Below the pieces are notes generated by a model. The model did not search any database, was not told the DNA's origin, and saw nothing but the letters and a program-made list of their open reading frames with translations. Shown piece after piece: positions 8,922 to 17,779 of a stretch of DNA of 64,000 bases (positions are counted from its first letter, which is position 1; the number at the start of each line of letters is the position of its first letter). The translations under genes were made by a program, and so were the position numbers. This DNA comes from Streptomyces mangrovisoli (lineage in GTDB: Bacteria > Actinomycetota > Actinomycetes > Streptomycetales > Streptomycetaceae): contig NZ_LAVA02000019.1 of the NCBI RefSeq assembly GCF_000974985.2, positions 62,001 to 126,000 of the forward strand, read 5' to 3'.

Positions 8922-9359
8922 TCAGCGGTTCGTCGGCGCGTCCATGCGGGAGGCGGAGTCGTCCGGCTTGGCCACGCACATGCCCCAGATGGCCACGCCG
9001 GCGAAGGCCATCATCAGGGTGGACCACAGCGGCGCGTACGGCAGCGACAGGAAGTTCGCGATGATCACGAAGCCGGCGATGACGACGCCCGCGATCCGCG
9101 CCCAGCCCTGCGTCGCGAACAGCCCCAGGCTCACCACCACGGCGACGGCGCCCAGGATCAGATTGACCCAGCCCCAGCCGGTCAGGTCGTACTGGAAGAC
9201 GTAGCCGTTGGTGGCCACGAACACGTCGTCCTTGGCGATGCCCATGATGCCGCGGAAGATGCCGAGCACTCCGGCGATCATCAGCATCACGGCGGCGAAG
9301 AGCATCAGTCCCGCCGCCCACTGCTGCTTGCGGGTGCTCGTGGTGTGGGTGGTGGTCAT
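8922..9359 (-). CDS. DUF7144-type small membrane protein
   Basis: 145 aa with four hydrophobic helices: a first helix following RKQQWAAGLMLFAAVMLMIA, a polar stretch KDDVFVATNGYVFQYDLTGW, then three further helices. This pattern (helix, FRGIxGI..DD, YxFDLTGWGWxHL) is characteristic of an actinobacterial membrane family now called DUF7144. Role unknown. The stop lies opposite the AraC terminator; the gene starts 30 bp after the three-helix-bundle gene on the same strand, so the two are probably cotranscribed. Confidence 0.8.
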   Translation of the reverse strand: MTTTHTTSTRKQQWAAGLMLFAAVMLMIAGVLGIFRGIMGIAKDDVFVATNGYVFQYDLTGWGWVNLILGAVAVVVSLGLFATQGWARIAGVVIAGFVIIANFLSLPYAPLWSTLMMAFAGVAIWGMCVAKPDDSASRMDAPTNR

Positions 9360-9389
9360 GTCCCTACCTCCACAGGTGCGGTTCGATGA

Positions 9390-9899
9390 TCAACGGAAGT
9401 CGGATGTGAGGCGGTGCGGGTCGGGGGGTGTACGGGTGGGCTCGCGACCGTTCGAAGGGCCGCCGGCGCCGCCCGTCTCCAGGGGCGCGTCGACTCCACC
9501 GTGCGCCGGAAAGCGGCGGGGCGAATCACACTCCACGGGTGGGGCTCCGCCCTCGGACGGGGACACGATCCCGGACGGGGACACGGCCTCGGACAGCGGT
9601 ACGACCTCGGGCGGGGAGGCGGCCTCGGACGGGGAAGCGGCCGCCATGACACCGGGGCCGAAAGCCTTGGCCACGACTTCGGGGCCGGGGCCGGGGGCCG
9701 CCGCGGCATCGAGTGCCGACCGGGCCCGGCGTTCCGCCAGCACGGGCACGAAGTCGCGGATCCTGCTGCCCGCGAAGTGCTCCACGGCGGCGGCGACCGC
9801 CGCGTCCACCTGCGCCGCGCTCCGCCGACCGCGGTAGACGTCCGTGAGCCGTTCGGCCACCCGCCGAAGGGCTTCCTCTTCTGCCGATGCACGGGCCAT
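9390..9899 (-). CDS. three-helix bundle domain protein with long disordered tail
   Basis: 169 aa. Residues 1-70 form the conserved part, opening MARASAEEEALRRVAERLTD and including QVDAAVAAAVEHFAGSRIRDFVPVLAERRAR, which resembles actinobacterial proteins annotated as three-helix bundle dimerization domain. The remaining 100 residues are low complexity, rich in Pro, Ser, Glu and Val, with repeated SPSE/PSEA blocks. The ATG at 9899 is preceded by GGGAGGG at good spacing; the longer frame upstream is unsupported. Function unknown. The tail is encoded by imperfect direct repeats around 9545-9650, so its length may vary between strains. Confidence 0.65.
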   Translation of the reverse strand: MARASAEEEALRRVAERLTDVYRGRRSAAQVDAAVAAAVEHFAGSRIRDFVPVLAERRARSALDAAAAPGPGPEVVAKAFGPGVMAAASPSEAASPPEVVPLSEAVSPSGIVSPSEGGAPPVECDSPRRFPAHGGVDAPLETGGAGGPSNGREPTRTPPDPHRLTSDFR

Positions 9900-10177
9900 C
9901 GCACCCTCCCGTGAGCAACATGGTGCACCTGTGATCCACGACCGGCCACCGGAGGGCCGTCCGGGGCGACCGGCGGGCCGCCCGAGGGCCACGGCACGGA
10001 ATCGGCCCGCACCGCCCGGCCGTTCGACCCTCGCGGCCACTCGTCGCACGCATGCTCCGATGGCACAAAACACCGCAATGCGGGAAAATCCCGCTACCAG
10101 GCTCGTGTTCATCGAGGCCGCCGCGCGGCGAGGTCACTTCGCCGTCCTGGAAGTCCGGCGCGGGAAGGGAGACTTCC

Positions 10178-10579
10178 ATGCAGACGACCTCACTGCCGGA
10201 GGACTGGCCGCTGCACTGGGCGGTGAGCGCGCGAGCCGTACCAGGGGGCCGGCTGCTCGCCGGATTTCTGGTCGACCTCGTCGCCGACCCGAGCCGGGTA
10301 CGCCACGCCAGGGCCGTGTGCTTCCCCCTCACCCACGCGGCCCACGCGCTGGGCCTCACGCCACCGGACCTGGAATCGGCGCTGCGCGCCCTCGCCGAGG
10401 CCGAACTGCTCACCGTGCACGTCGAGGGGCCCGCCGCCGACCCGGACGTCACCGTGACCCTCCGGCCCGTCCCGGCGGACAGGGCGCCGACGGCCGACGA
10501 CCCCGCCCGCACCCTGCGCGCGAGCGTCACGGCCCGGGGCGGCACGCGGGTGACCGCCGCGGCGCACCCCGTGCCCTGA
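10178..10579 (+). CDS. hypothetical 133-aa protein
   Basis: Start ATG 10178 follows GGGAAGGGA. The predicted protein begins MQTTSLPEDWPLHWAVSARA and has a central helical section (VCFPLTHAAHALGLTPPDLESALRALAEAELL) that could be a winged-helix-like or adaptor domain, then a strand-rich, Pro/Ala/Thr-rich tail. I do not recognise the family. It is divergent from the three-helix-bundle gene, with a 278-bp shared promoter region, and is followed 100 bp later by a hydrolase gene. Confidence 0.6.
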   Translation: MQTTSLPEDWPLHWAVSARAVPGGRLLAGFLVDLVADPSRVRHARAVCFPLTHAAHALGLTPPDLESALRALAEAELLTVHVEGPAADPDVTVTLRPVPADRAPTADDPARTLRASVTARGGTRVTAAAHPVP

Positions 10580-10679
10580 GGCCGCCCCCGCGCGGGTGGG
10601 ACGTCCCCCGCCCCTCCGTCCTGACCCGCGTCGCCCAGGACGCGTGCACCATGGACGGGGAGACGGGAGGCGGGGCCCG

Positions 10680-11585
10680 ATGACGGAGCGCTTCGTACGG
10701 GTGGACGGGATCGAGCTGTGCACCGAGCGCTTCGGCGATCCGTCCGATCCGCCGGTCCTGCTCGTGATGGGCGTGGGCGCCTCGATGCTCTGGTGGGAGG
10801 AGGACTTCTGCCGGCTGCTCGCCCGCGGCGGGCGTTCGGTGATCCGGTACGACCACCGGGACACGGGCCGGTCGGTCACCTGCGAGCCGGGGCATCCCGG
10901 CTACACCGCCGCGGACCTGGTCGACGACGCCCTCCGCGTGCTGGACGGCTACGCGTTGCGGTCCGCCCACCTCGTCGGGGTGTCGGCCGGAGGGGCGTTC
11001 GCGCAGTTGCTCGCGCTGCATCGCCCCGAACGGGTCCGCTCCCTGGTCCTCGTCAGTACGACCCCGGCCGTGGCCGCCACCGAGGGCGAGCCCGAACTGC
11101 CGCCGCCCACGCAGGAGTTCATGCGGTTCTTCGCGCAGTCACCCGCCGAAGGGCCCCCCGCGGACCAGTCGGAAGAGGACCCGGCCCCGGTGATCGAGCA
11201 CCGAGTCGCCTACGCCCGCCTCCTGGCCGGAGGGCGACGACCGTTCGACGAGGCGGCCGTACGCCTCCTCGTCCGCCGCGAGGCCGAACGCGCCCACGAC
11301 GTCGCCGCGGCCCGCAACCACGAACTGCTGCCGGACGCCGAGGCCGTTCACCCTCCCCTCTCCGCCGTCACCGCACCCACGCTGGTGGTCCACGGCACCG
11401 CCGACCCGATGTTCCCGTTCCCGCACGGCGAGGCACTCGCCCGACGGATCCGCGGCGCGCGGCTGTTGGCGCTGCGGGACGCAGGCCACGGCATCGAGCG
11501 CCCGGACTGGCAGACGCTCGCCACCGCGATCCTCGCCCACACCGCCCCACCCGCGGACCCGGCCCGCACGGACGCGGCGGACTAG
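10680..11585 (+). CDS. alpha/beta-fold hydrolase
   Basis: 301 aa with a canonical hydrolase fold. The oxyanion-strand region reads PPVLLVMGVGASMLWW, then IRYDHRDTGRS. The nucleophile elbow is VGVSAGGAFAQLLAL (Ser of G-V-S-A-G), the acid is in VVHGTADPMFPF, and the catalytic His is in ALRDAGHGIERPDW. Esterase, lipase-like or haloperoxidase-like activity is possible, and the substrate is unknown. ATG 10680 follows GGGAGG. The sequence is standard for the family, with all three catalytic residues intact. It is followed 79 bp later by a VanZ-like gene on the same strand. Confidence 0.85.
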   Translation: MTERFVRVDGIELCTERFGDPSDPPVLLVMGVGASMLWWEEDFCRLLARGGRSVIRYDHRDTGRSVTCEPGHPGYTAADLVDDALRVLDGYALRSAHLVGVSAGGAFAQLLALHRPERVRSLVLVSTTPAVAATEGEPELPPPTQEFMRFFAQSPAEGPPADQSEEDPAPVIEHRVAYARLLAGGRRPFDEAAVRLLVRREAERAHDVAAARNHELLPDAEAVHPPLSAVTAPTLVVHGTADPMFPFPHGEALARRIRGARLLALRDAGHGIERPDWQTLATAILAHTAPPADPARTDAAD

Positions 11586-11664
11586 GGACTCGGTCGGTCC
11601 TCGTTCGCCGCCGTACCGGGATTTGCATACGCCCCGGCAACAGGCCCCCCGCTTCAGTGGGGGC

Positions 11665-12369
11665 ATGGACCACTCCGCACCCCTGTCACCGCCGGCCCGT
11701 CGTACCCGCACCGTCGTGTACGGCGCTCCGGCGGTTCTCGGCCTGGCGCTCGGCGCCTTCGTCCTACGGCGACCGCTCATGATGTCGGCTCCGACGTGCG
11801 CGTCGGGGCGCTGGCACGGCTGCTACGACACGTTCAACGGGGTGGTGCTCATGATGCTGGTGAGCATCCCCCTGGCCGCGCTGGTCGTGTGCGCGCTGGC
11901 CTGGTGGCGACGGCGGGCCGGCACCCCGGCGGCCTGGCGGAGGTCCCTCGCCGAGGTGGGCATGGTCCACGGGACGGTGCCGCTGGTCTGGCTGACGATG
12001 ATGCCGGGCGGCGGGGCCGGGGTGGCTCCCCGCCGGGTGAGCCTGGTTCCCCTGCGCGACCTGGTCACGATGGGGGTGCCCGGGATCGTCGGCAACCTGC
12101 TGATCTTCGCCGCGCTGGGGTTCTTCGCCCCGCTGCGGTTCCCGGCGCTGCGGTCCGTGCCGCGCGCCCTGGCGCTCGGGGCGGCCTGCTCGGTCCTGGT
12201 CGAGGTCGCGCAGTACGTCTTTTGGCTGGACCGGGTGTCCTCCGTGGACGACGTCCTGGTCAACGCGGCCGGTGCGGGGCTGGCCGCGCTGGCGTCGCGT
12301 CGCTGGTGGCGCACCGCGGAGAAGGCCTCCTCGCGTCCCCGCCCGGCGGCCGCGACGGCGGGGCGCTGA
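11665..12369 (+). CDS. VanZ-family membrane protein
   Basis: 234 aa with about five membrane helices. The signature near the end, WLDRVSSVDDVLVNAAGAGL, is the R-x2-D-x2-D-x3-N-x2-G pattern of VanZ proteins, and VSLVPLRDLVTMGVPGIVGNL upstream is also typical. VanZ domains are linked to low-level glycopeptide (teicoplanin) resistance in enterococci, but most actinobacterial members have no assigned role. It sits 60 bp before a response-regulator/kinase pair on the same strand and may belong to that regulon. Confidence 0.85.
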   Translation: MDHSAPLSPPARRTRTVVYGAPAVLGLALGAFVLRRPLMMSAPTCASGRWHGCYDTFNGVVLMMLVSIPLAALVVCALAWWRRRAGTPAAWRRSLAEVGMVHGTVPLVWLTMMPGGGAGVAPRRVSLVPLRDLVTMGVPGIVGNLLIFAALGFFAPLRFPALRSVPRALALGAACSVLVEVAQYVFWLDRVSSVDDVLVNAAGAGLAALASRRWWRTAEKASSRPRPAAATAGR

Positions 12370-12429
12370 GCCGTGCCGCCGCGTGTCGCCCCGTCCACCG
12401 CCCTCGTCGGGAACTCTTAGGCTTCAGCC

Positions 12430-13125
12430 ATGCGCGTGCTAATCGTGGAGGACGAGCCCTACCTGGCCGAAGCCGTCCGTGACGGCCTGCGGCTGGAGGC
12501 GATCGCCGCCGACATCGCCGGTGACGGCCACTCCGCCCTGGAGCTGCTGAGTGTCAACTCCTACGACCTCGCCGTCCTCGACCGCGACATCCCCGGCCCG
12601 TCCGGCGACGAGGTCGCCCGGCGGATCGTGGCCTCGGGCAGCGGCATCCCCATCCTCATGCTCACCGCAGCCGACCGGATCGACGACAAGGCCTCCGGGT
12701 TCGAGCTCGGCGCCGACGACTACCTCACCAAGCCGTTCGACCTGCGCGAGCTCGTGCTGCGGCTCAGGGCGCTCGACCGCAGACGCGCGCACGCCCGGCC
12801 CCCGGTCAGTGAGATCGCGGGGCTGCGGCTCGACCCGTTCCGCCGTGAGGTGTCCCGCGACGGACGCCCCGTCGCGCTCACCCGGAAGCAGTTCGCCGTC
12901 CTGGAGGTCCTCGTCGCGGCCGACGGCGGTGTCATCAGCGCCGAGGAACTGCTGCGCCGGGCCTGGGACGAGAACGCCGACCCCTTCACCAACGCCGTCC
13001 GCATCACCGTCTCCGCGCTGCGCAAGCGGCTCGGCGAGCCCTGGGTCATCGCCACGGTGCCCGGCGTCGGCTACCGCATCGACACGGGCCCGGACGGCCC
13101 GCACCCCGGCAGCCGTCGTGGATAG
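12430..13125 (+). CDS. OmpR-family response regulator, CutR-like
   Basis: 231 aa. The receiver domain has the acidic pair E7/D8, phosphoacceptor D51 (LAVLDRDIPG), a conserved Thr in LMLTA and K101 in YLTKPFDL. The C-terminal winged helix (residues about 128-222) ends TVPGVGYRID, the usual OmpR wing. The overall sequence is close to CutR/PrrA-type actinobacterial regulators. The stop overlaps the kinase start by 8 bp, so the two are translationally coupled. Targets are unknown; the VanZ gene upstream is a candidate. Confidence 0.92.
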   Translation: MRVLIVEDEPYLAEAVRDGLRLEAIAADIAGDGHSALELLSVNSYDLAVLDRDIPGPSGDEVARRIVASGSGIPILMLTAADRIDDKASGFELGADDYLTKPFDLRELVLRLRALDRRRAHARPPVSEIAGLRLDPFRREVSRDGRPVALTRKQFAVLEVLVAADGGVISAEELLRRAWDENADPFTNAVRITVSALRKRLGEPWVIATVPGVGYRIDTGPDGPHPGSRRG

Positions 13126-14221
13126 ACGCCCGGGGCTCAGCGCCCGGCTGAAACTCACCGTCAGCTACGCCGCGTTCGTCCTCCTCGCGGGCGTCCTCAT
13201 GCTGGCCGTGGCGTGGGTGTTCCTGCTGCGCAACGTGCCGAACACCAGCCGGGGGCTGCTCGGGATCGCGCCCAACCGCTATGTCCTGGAGCAGGTCTTC
13301 GCACCCCCGGCGGTGGCCGCGCTGGTCTTCCTGATCCTGTTCGGGCTCGTGGGGGGATGGGTCCTCGCCGGGCGGATGCTCGCACCCCTCACGCAGATCA
13401 CCGAGGCGGCGCGTACGGCCGCCCGCGGATCCCTGTCCCATCGGATCCGACTGGCGGGCCCGCAGGACGAGTTCCGCGAGCTCGCCGACGCGTTCGACAC
13501 CATGCTGGAACAGCTCGAGTCCCATGTCGCAGAGCAGCAGAGGTTCGCCGCGAACGCCTCCCACGAGCTGCGCACCCCGCTGGCCATCACGAAGACGCTT
13601 CTCGACGTCGCCCGTGACGACCCGGCGCGCGGCCGGGACGACCTCGTCGAGCGCCTCAGCGCGGTCAACACCCGGGCGATCGACCTGACCGAGGCGCTGC
13701 TGCTGCTCAGCCACGGCGACCGCAGGAACGTCGCCCGCGAACCGGTCGACCTCTCCCTCCTCGCCGAGGAGGCCGCCGAGACGCTGCTCCCGCTCGCCGA
13801 ACGGCGCGGGGTCACGCTCGACGTGACCGGCGAGCCGGCCTGGGCCGCCGGCTCGGCGGCGCTCCTGCTGCGTGTGGTGACGAACCTCGTCCAGAACGCC
13901 CTCGTGCACAACCTGCCCGCCGACGGCACGGTGACGGTGCACACCGAGGCGCGGCCCGGCGCGAGCGTGCTGCGGGTCGAGAACACCGGCCCCGTGCTCC
14001 CACCCGACCTCGTGCCGACCCTCACCGAACCCTTCCAGCGTGGCACGGAGCGTGCCCGCACCGACGAACACGCGGGCGTCGGCCTGGGCCTGGCGATCGT
14101 GCAGAGCATCGTGCGGGCCCACGACGGCACCCTCGGTCTCACCCCGCGCCCGACCGGCGGCCTCACCGTCACGGTCCGGCTGCCCGGCACCGCTCAGGGA
14201 TCGGCGCACGCGGACCGCTAG
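13118..14221 (+). CDS. sensor histidine kinase
   Basis: 367 aa starting at GTG 13118 inside the end of the regulator gene. There are two membrane helices (about residues 14-36 and 62-86) with only a short external loop, a HAMP domain after the second helix, and the H-box FAANASHELRTPLAITKTLL with phosphoacceptor H149. The ATPase domain has an N-box (VVTNLVQNALVHN), G1 (RVENTGPVLP) and G2 (HAGVGLGLAIVQSI). The G1 box has ENTG instead of the usual DTG. With little extracellular sequence it probably senses membrane state or an intramembrane ligand (inference). It phosphorylates the coupled OmpR regulator. Confidence 0.92.
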   Translation: MDRRPGLSARLKLTVSYAAFVLLAGVLMLAVAWVFLLRNVPNTSRGLLGIAPNRYVLEQVFAPPAVAALVFLILFGLVGGWVLAGRMLAPLTQITEAARTAARGSLSHRIRLAGPQDEFRELADAFDTMLEQLESHVAEQQRFAANASHELRTPLAITKTLLDVARDDPARGRDDLVERLSAVNTRAIDLTEALLLLSHGDRRNVAREPVDLSLLAEEAAETLLPLAERRGVTLDVTGEPAWAAGSAALLLRVVTNLVQNALVHNLPADGTVTVHTEARPGASVLRVENTGPVLPPDLVPTLTEPFQRGTERARTDEHAGVGLGLAIVQSIVRAHDGTLGLTPRPTGGLTVTVRLPGTAQGSAHADR

Positions 14222-14357
14222 GGCGAGAGTGCGTGCATGGCGTCGCGCGGCAGACGGGACTTTCGCAACACGCCCGAGTGGCCTGTCGTCACCTTCCCGT
14301 CCGCCACCCGACGCCCGGCCCCGGCGGGCCCGACGCCCCCGCCGTACCCCCGGCCGG

Positions 14358-14948
14358 TCAGCTCCTCACGTGGTACTCGTTGCCCGCAGGGTCGAGGAAC
14401 TCGCCCGGTTCCCGGCCGGCTCGGGTGACCTCCGGGCGGAGTCTGTTGCGCTCCCGCTTCGGGGCCGCCGGCGGGCCCATCACCAGGGCGACCGGGCTGT
14501 CGGCACGGCTGCGCAGCCGGACGCCCCAGTCGTGGTCCTCGACCGCGTGCCAGCCCGCCTCGGACTGCCAGAAGTCCGACTGCACGCCACGGTCCCGCTC
14601 GGCGACGTCGAGGCAGATCGCGACGAGGCCGGAGTCGCTGCGCACGCCGGGGTGGCCGGGGCGCAGCACGCAGAACTCGTTGCCCTCCGGATCGGCCAGC
14701 ACGTCCCAGGGGACCTCGCCCTGGCCGATGTCGGCGCGGGTGGCGCCGAGTTCGAGCAGGCGCGTCACCTCGCTCCGCCAGTCCGGACCGCCGGACAGGT
14801 CGAGGTGGAGGCGGTTCTTGTCCGTCTTCGGACGTGCGGTGCGCGCGAACCGGAGGGCCAGGCCGCCCGTTCGGCCGCGCGTCGCCGCCCGCCAGAAGCG
14901 TTCCAGCCGCGTGACGTCCAGTGCGTCGATCACGATTCCGGTCAGCAT
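14358..14948 (-). CDS. VOC/glyoxalase-like protein, two-domain
   Basis: 196 aa with two betaalphabetabetabeta modules of the vicinal oxygen chelate type. The first runs MLTGIVIDALDVTRLERFWR to WDVLADPEGNEFCVL; the second runs SGLVAICLDVAERDRGVQ to PGEFLDPAGNEYHV. The D-P-x-G-N-E-F/Y ends are typical of actinobacterial glyoxalase-like proteins. The ATG at 14948 follows GGGGGA. It is the last leftward gene after folD, 59 bp away, and could be the tail of the C1 operon, although its link to O-demethylation is not shown. Confidence 0.78.
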   Translation of the reverse strand: MLTGIVIDALDVTRLERFWRAATRGRTGGLALRFARTARPKTDKNRLHLDLSGGPDWRSEVTRLLELGATRADIGQGEVPWDVLADPEGNEFCVLRPGHPGVRSDSGLVAICLDVAERDRGVQSDFWQSEAGWHAVEDHDWGVRLRSRADSPVALVMGPPAAPKRERNRLRPEVTRAGREPGEFLDPAGNEYHVRS

Positions 14949-15007
14949 TCCGTTCCCCCCGCCCCGGCCCGGCCGTGGCTCTGTCGCCGTGTGTGCTCGC
15001 ACGATGC

Positions 15008-15889
15008 TCACATGGGTACAGCCTCCCGTCCCGCTCCCCACTCGGCCGCGCGGAGGGTGTTGACGAGCAGCATCGCGATGGTCATCGGGCCGACGGCACC
15101 GGGAACCGGGGTGATGCGGCCCGCGATGCCGTCGAGTTCGGCGGCGCGGACGTCGCCGGCGAGTCCCTGCGCGGTGCGGTGGATGCCGACGTCGATCACG
15201 GTGGCGCCGGGCGTGACGTGCTCGGGGCCGATCAGGCCCCGGACGCCGGTCGCCACGACCACGATGTCGGCGGGGCGGGTCACCGCGGCCAGGTCGGCGG
15301 TGAACTCGTGCGCCACGGTCACCGTCGCCCCTCGGCGCAGCAGCAACTGGGCCAGGGGACGGCCCACGAGTTCGCCCCAGCCGACCATCGCCACGCGGGC
15401 GCCCCGGAGTTCGACGGACTCGGCGTCGAGGATCCGCAGGACGCCGCTGGGTGTGCACGGCCGCAGTCCGCGCTCCCCACGGGCCAGCCGCCCCGCGCTG
15501 GCCGTGGTCAGGCCGTCCACGTCCTTCTCCGGCGGGATGCGGTCGATCAGCGCGGGGGCGTCCAGGTGCGGCGGCAGCGGGAGTTGGAGGAGGATCCCGG
15601 AGACGTCCGGGTCGGCCGCCAACGCGTCGATCGCCGCGGCCACTTCGGCCCGCGTGACGGAATGGGGCAGGTGGCGGTGGATGTCGCGCATTCCGGCCTC
15701 GCGAACGGCACGGCGTTTGGCGGCGACGTACACCGCGCTGGCCGGGTCATCGCCGACCAGCACGGTGGCCAGGCCGGGCACGCGTCCGCCGTGCGCGATC
15801 TCGCCCACCCGGGCGGCGACCCGGGCCCGGATGCCGCGGGCGATCCGCGTGCCGTCGATGGTGCGGGTGGTCGTCCGGGTCGTGGTCAC
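15008..15889 (-). CDS. folD: bifunctional methylene-THF dehydrogenase/cyclohydrolase FolD
   Basis: 293 aa from GTG 15889, which follows GGAGAG. Catalytic Y54/K58 are in the Y-x3-K motif (YVAAKRRAVREAG). GILLQLPLPPHLD and PPEKDVDG hold the conserved Gln and Asp. The NADP-binding region reads VAMVGWGELVGRPLAQLL and the end signature is PVPGAVGPMTIAMLL. The loop normally written GRSxxVG is WGELVG here, a modest change. FolD oxidises methylene-THF to 10-formyl-THF via methenyl-THF. It sits 22 bp after purU in a leftward C1 operon; it is probably a dedicated copy, since a housekeeping folD normally lies elsewhere (inference). Confidence 0.9.
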   Translation of the reverse strand: MTTTRTTTRTIDGTRIARGIRARVAARVGEIAHGGRVPGLATVLVGDDPASAVYVAAKRRAVREAGMRDIHRHLPHSVTRAEVAAAIDALAADPDVSGILLQLPLPPHLDAPALIDRIPPEKDVDGLTTASAGRLARGERGLRPCTPSGVLRILDAESVELRGARVAMVGWGELVGRPLAQLLLRRGATVTVAHEFTADLAAVTRPADIVVVATGVRGLIGPEHVTPGATVIDVGIHRTAQGLAGDVRAAELDGIAGRITPVPGAVGPMTIAMLLVNTLRAAEWGAGREAVPM

Positions 15890-15911
15890 GGGCCGCTCTC
15901 CGTGTCGGCGT

Positions 15912-16865
15912 TCACGCGAAGACGATCGTGTGGTTGCCGTTGCGGACGACGCGGTCCTCGGCGTGCCACAGCACGGCGCGGGACAGGACGGCGCGCTCCA
16001 CGTCGGCGCCCCGCCGGGTGAGGTCGGCGGCCGTGTCGGCATGAGTGACGCGGACGACGTCCTGTTCGATGATCGGGCCCTCGTCGAGGTCCTCGGTCAC
16101 GTAGTGGGCGGTCGCGCCGACCAGTTTCACCCCGCGCTCCTTCGCCTTGGCGTACGGGCCGGCCCCGATGAACGCGGGCAGGAAGGAGTGGTGGATGTTG
16201 ATGATGGGCACGCCGACCTGCTCGATGAAGTCCGCGGACAGGATCTGCATGTAGCGGGCGAGGACCACGAAGTCCACGTTGCCCTTGAGCAGTCGCAGGT
16301 GTTCCGCCTCGGCCGCGGACTTGTCCGCGCCCATGGACGGCACGTGGAAGAACGGGATCCCGAACCCGCGGACCTCCTCGGCGACATCGGGGTGGTTGGA
16401 GACCACCATGGCCACCCGGACGGGGAGTTGGCCCTGTCGATGCCGCCACAGCAGGTCGAGCAGGCAGTGGTCGGACTTCGAGGCGAAGATCGCGACCCGC
16501 TTGGGTACGGACAGGTCGCGCAGGGTACAGGTGAGCCGGCGCGTCCGGGCCAGTTCGTCCAGGTCCGCGCGGAGCGCGGGGAGCGCGGCCCGCAGGCCGT
16601 CCAGGCGGAAGACGGTGCGCTGGAAGAAGGCGCCGCCCTGCGGGTTGTCGGAGTACTGGTCGAGGGACTCGATGTTGGCGCCGTGCGCGCCGAGGACGGA
16701 GGCCACCGCGGCGACGATGCCCGGCGCGTCGTCGCCCTGCACGATCAGTGTGGCCTGCGGGGCGCCGTCCCGGTCCTTCGCGGGGTGGCGGCCTCCGGTG
16801 ACCGCCGTACCGGGCAGGTCCGGCGTCCGCGGCGCGGTCGCCGTGTCGGCCTGCGTGCGTGTCAT
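15912..16865 (-). CDS. purU: formyltetrahydrofolate deformylase PurU
   Basis: 317 aa. The N-terminal ACT domain (about residues 30-115) includes DAPGIVAAVASVLGAHGANI and GGAFFQRTVFRL. The C-terminal formyltransferase-like hydrolase domain carries the Asn-His-Asp catalytic set in VPIINIHHSFLPAF and VTEDLDEGPIIEQD. PurU hydrolyses 10-formyl-THF to formate and THF. The ATG overlaps the metF stop (ATGA), giving coupled translation. In this operon it would release the methyl group from demethylation as formate and recycle THF. Confidence 0.93.
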   Translation of the reverse strand: MTRTQADTATAPRTPDLPGTAVTGGRHPAKDRDGAPQATLIVQGDDAPGIVAAVASVLGAHGANIESLDQYSDNPQGGAFFQRTVFRLDGLRAALPALRADLDELARTRRLTCTLRDLSVPKRVAIFASKSDHCLLDLLWRHRQGQLPVRVAMVVSNHPDVAEEVRGFGIPFFHVPSMGADKSAAEAEHLRLLKGNVDFVVLARYMQILSADFIEQVGVPIINIHHSFLPAFIGAGPYAKAKERGVKLVGATAHYVTEDLDEGPIIEQDVVRVTHADTAADLTRRGADVERAVLSRAVLWHAEDRVVRNGNHTIVFA

Positions 16866-17734
16866 GCCGTGCTGTCCTTCCTGAACCGGTCGACCCACTC
16901 CGCGGTGGCGCGCAGGCCGCCGAACGTATAGAAGTGGATCTTCATGTCTCCGTGCCGGGCCGGGTCGTACCCCTCGGCCAGGGCGTGCAGGAACCTGTCG
17001 GGACCGGCCGTGCCCACGAGGTTGGTGATCGACAGGCCGTACTTCCTGGCGATCGAGGCGCTGGTGCCGACGCCGAAGCGGGCCGCGTACGATAGCAGGC
17101 GCCGCACGCCGGCCGGCCCCGGCACGCCGACCCGGACCGGCAGCGCGATGCCCTGGTCCCGGACCCGCTCGACCCACGCGAGAACCGGGTCCGCGTCGAA
17201 GCCGAACTGGGTGATGACGCCGCCGTCCAGGTCCTGCACGGCGAGCGCCGCGTCCTTCTCGCGCAGGGCGGTCCACAGGACGTCCTCGGCGATGCCCGGG
17301 TGGCCCTCGGGGTAGCCGCTGACGCCGACGTCGCGGACGCCGTACTCCTGGAGCAGCCCGGACTCGATCAGGGCGAGGGAGTCCTCGTAGGGGCCCTCGG
17401 GGCGGGCCGGGTCGCCGCCGACGGTGAAGACGTTGTCGCAGGTCCCGTCGGCCCGCAGCCCGTCGAGGAACTCCTCGAACTCGGCACGCGAGCCGAGGCG
17501 GCGCGCGGAGATGTGGGGCACGGGGACGAAGCCGAGCCGCTTCACCGCGCGGGCGGCCTCCAGGCGCATCCGCAGATTCTCGTTGCCGAGAAAGGTGACG
17601 TTGATGCGGGTGCCCGGCGGGATGGTGTGCCGGGCCTCCTCCAGTTTCGGCACGTCCTTGCCGGTCATCTCCAGTGAGAAGTCCTCCAGCAGCGAGGTGC
17701 CGACCGCTGCCGAGGCCGTACTGAGGGAAGTCAT
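16862..17734 (-). CDS. metF: methylenetetrahydrofolate reductase MetF-like
   Basis: 290-aa TIM-barrel flavoprotein of the MetF family, with FSLEMTGKDVPKLEEA at the start, VPVPHISARRLGSRAEFEEF, FTVGGDPARPEGPYEDSL, VGVSGYPEGHPG and DGGVITQFGFDADPVL (substrate and FAD-binding segments). Start ATG 17734 is preceded by AAGGAGC. The usual biosynthetic direction makes methyl-THF, but next to a LigM-like demethylase it more likely oxidises methyl-THF to methylene-THF, as inferred for metF beside ligM in Sphingobium. It lies 45 bp after the demethylase gene and is coupled to purU. Confidence 0.9.
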   Translation of the reverse strand: MTSLSTASAAVGTSLLEDFSLEMTGKDVPKLEEARHTIPPGTRINVTFLGNENLRMRLEAARAVKRLGFVPVPHISARRLGSRAEFEEFLDGLRADGTCDNVFTVGGDPARPEGPYEDSLALIESGLLQEYGVRDVGVSGYPEGHPGIAEDVLWTALREKDAALAVQDLDGGVITQFGFDADPVLAWVERVRDQGIALPVRVGVPGPAGVRRLLSYAARFGVGTSASIARKYGLSITNLVGTAGPDRFLHALAEGYDPARHGDMKIHFYTFGGLRATAEWVDRFRKDSTA

Positions 17735-17779
17735 CGTGCTCCTTGGTTCACGGGGAAGGGGGCACCGCGACGCGGACGG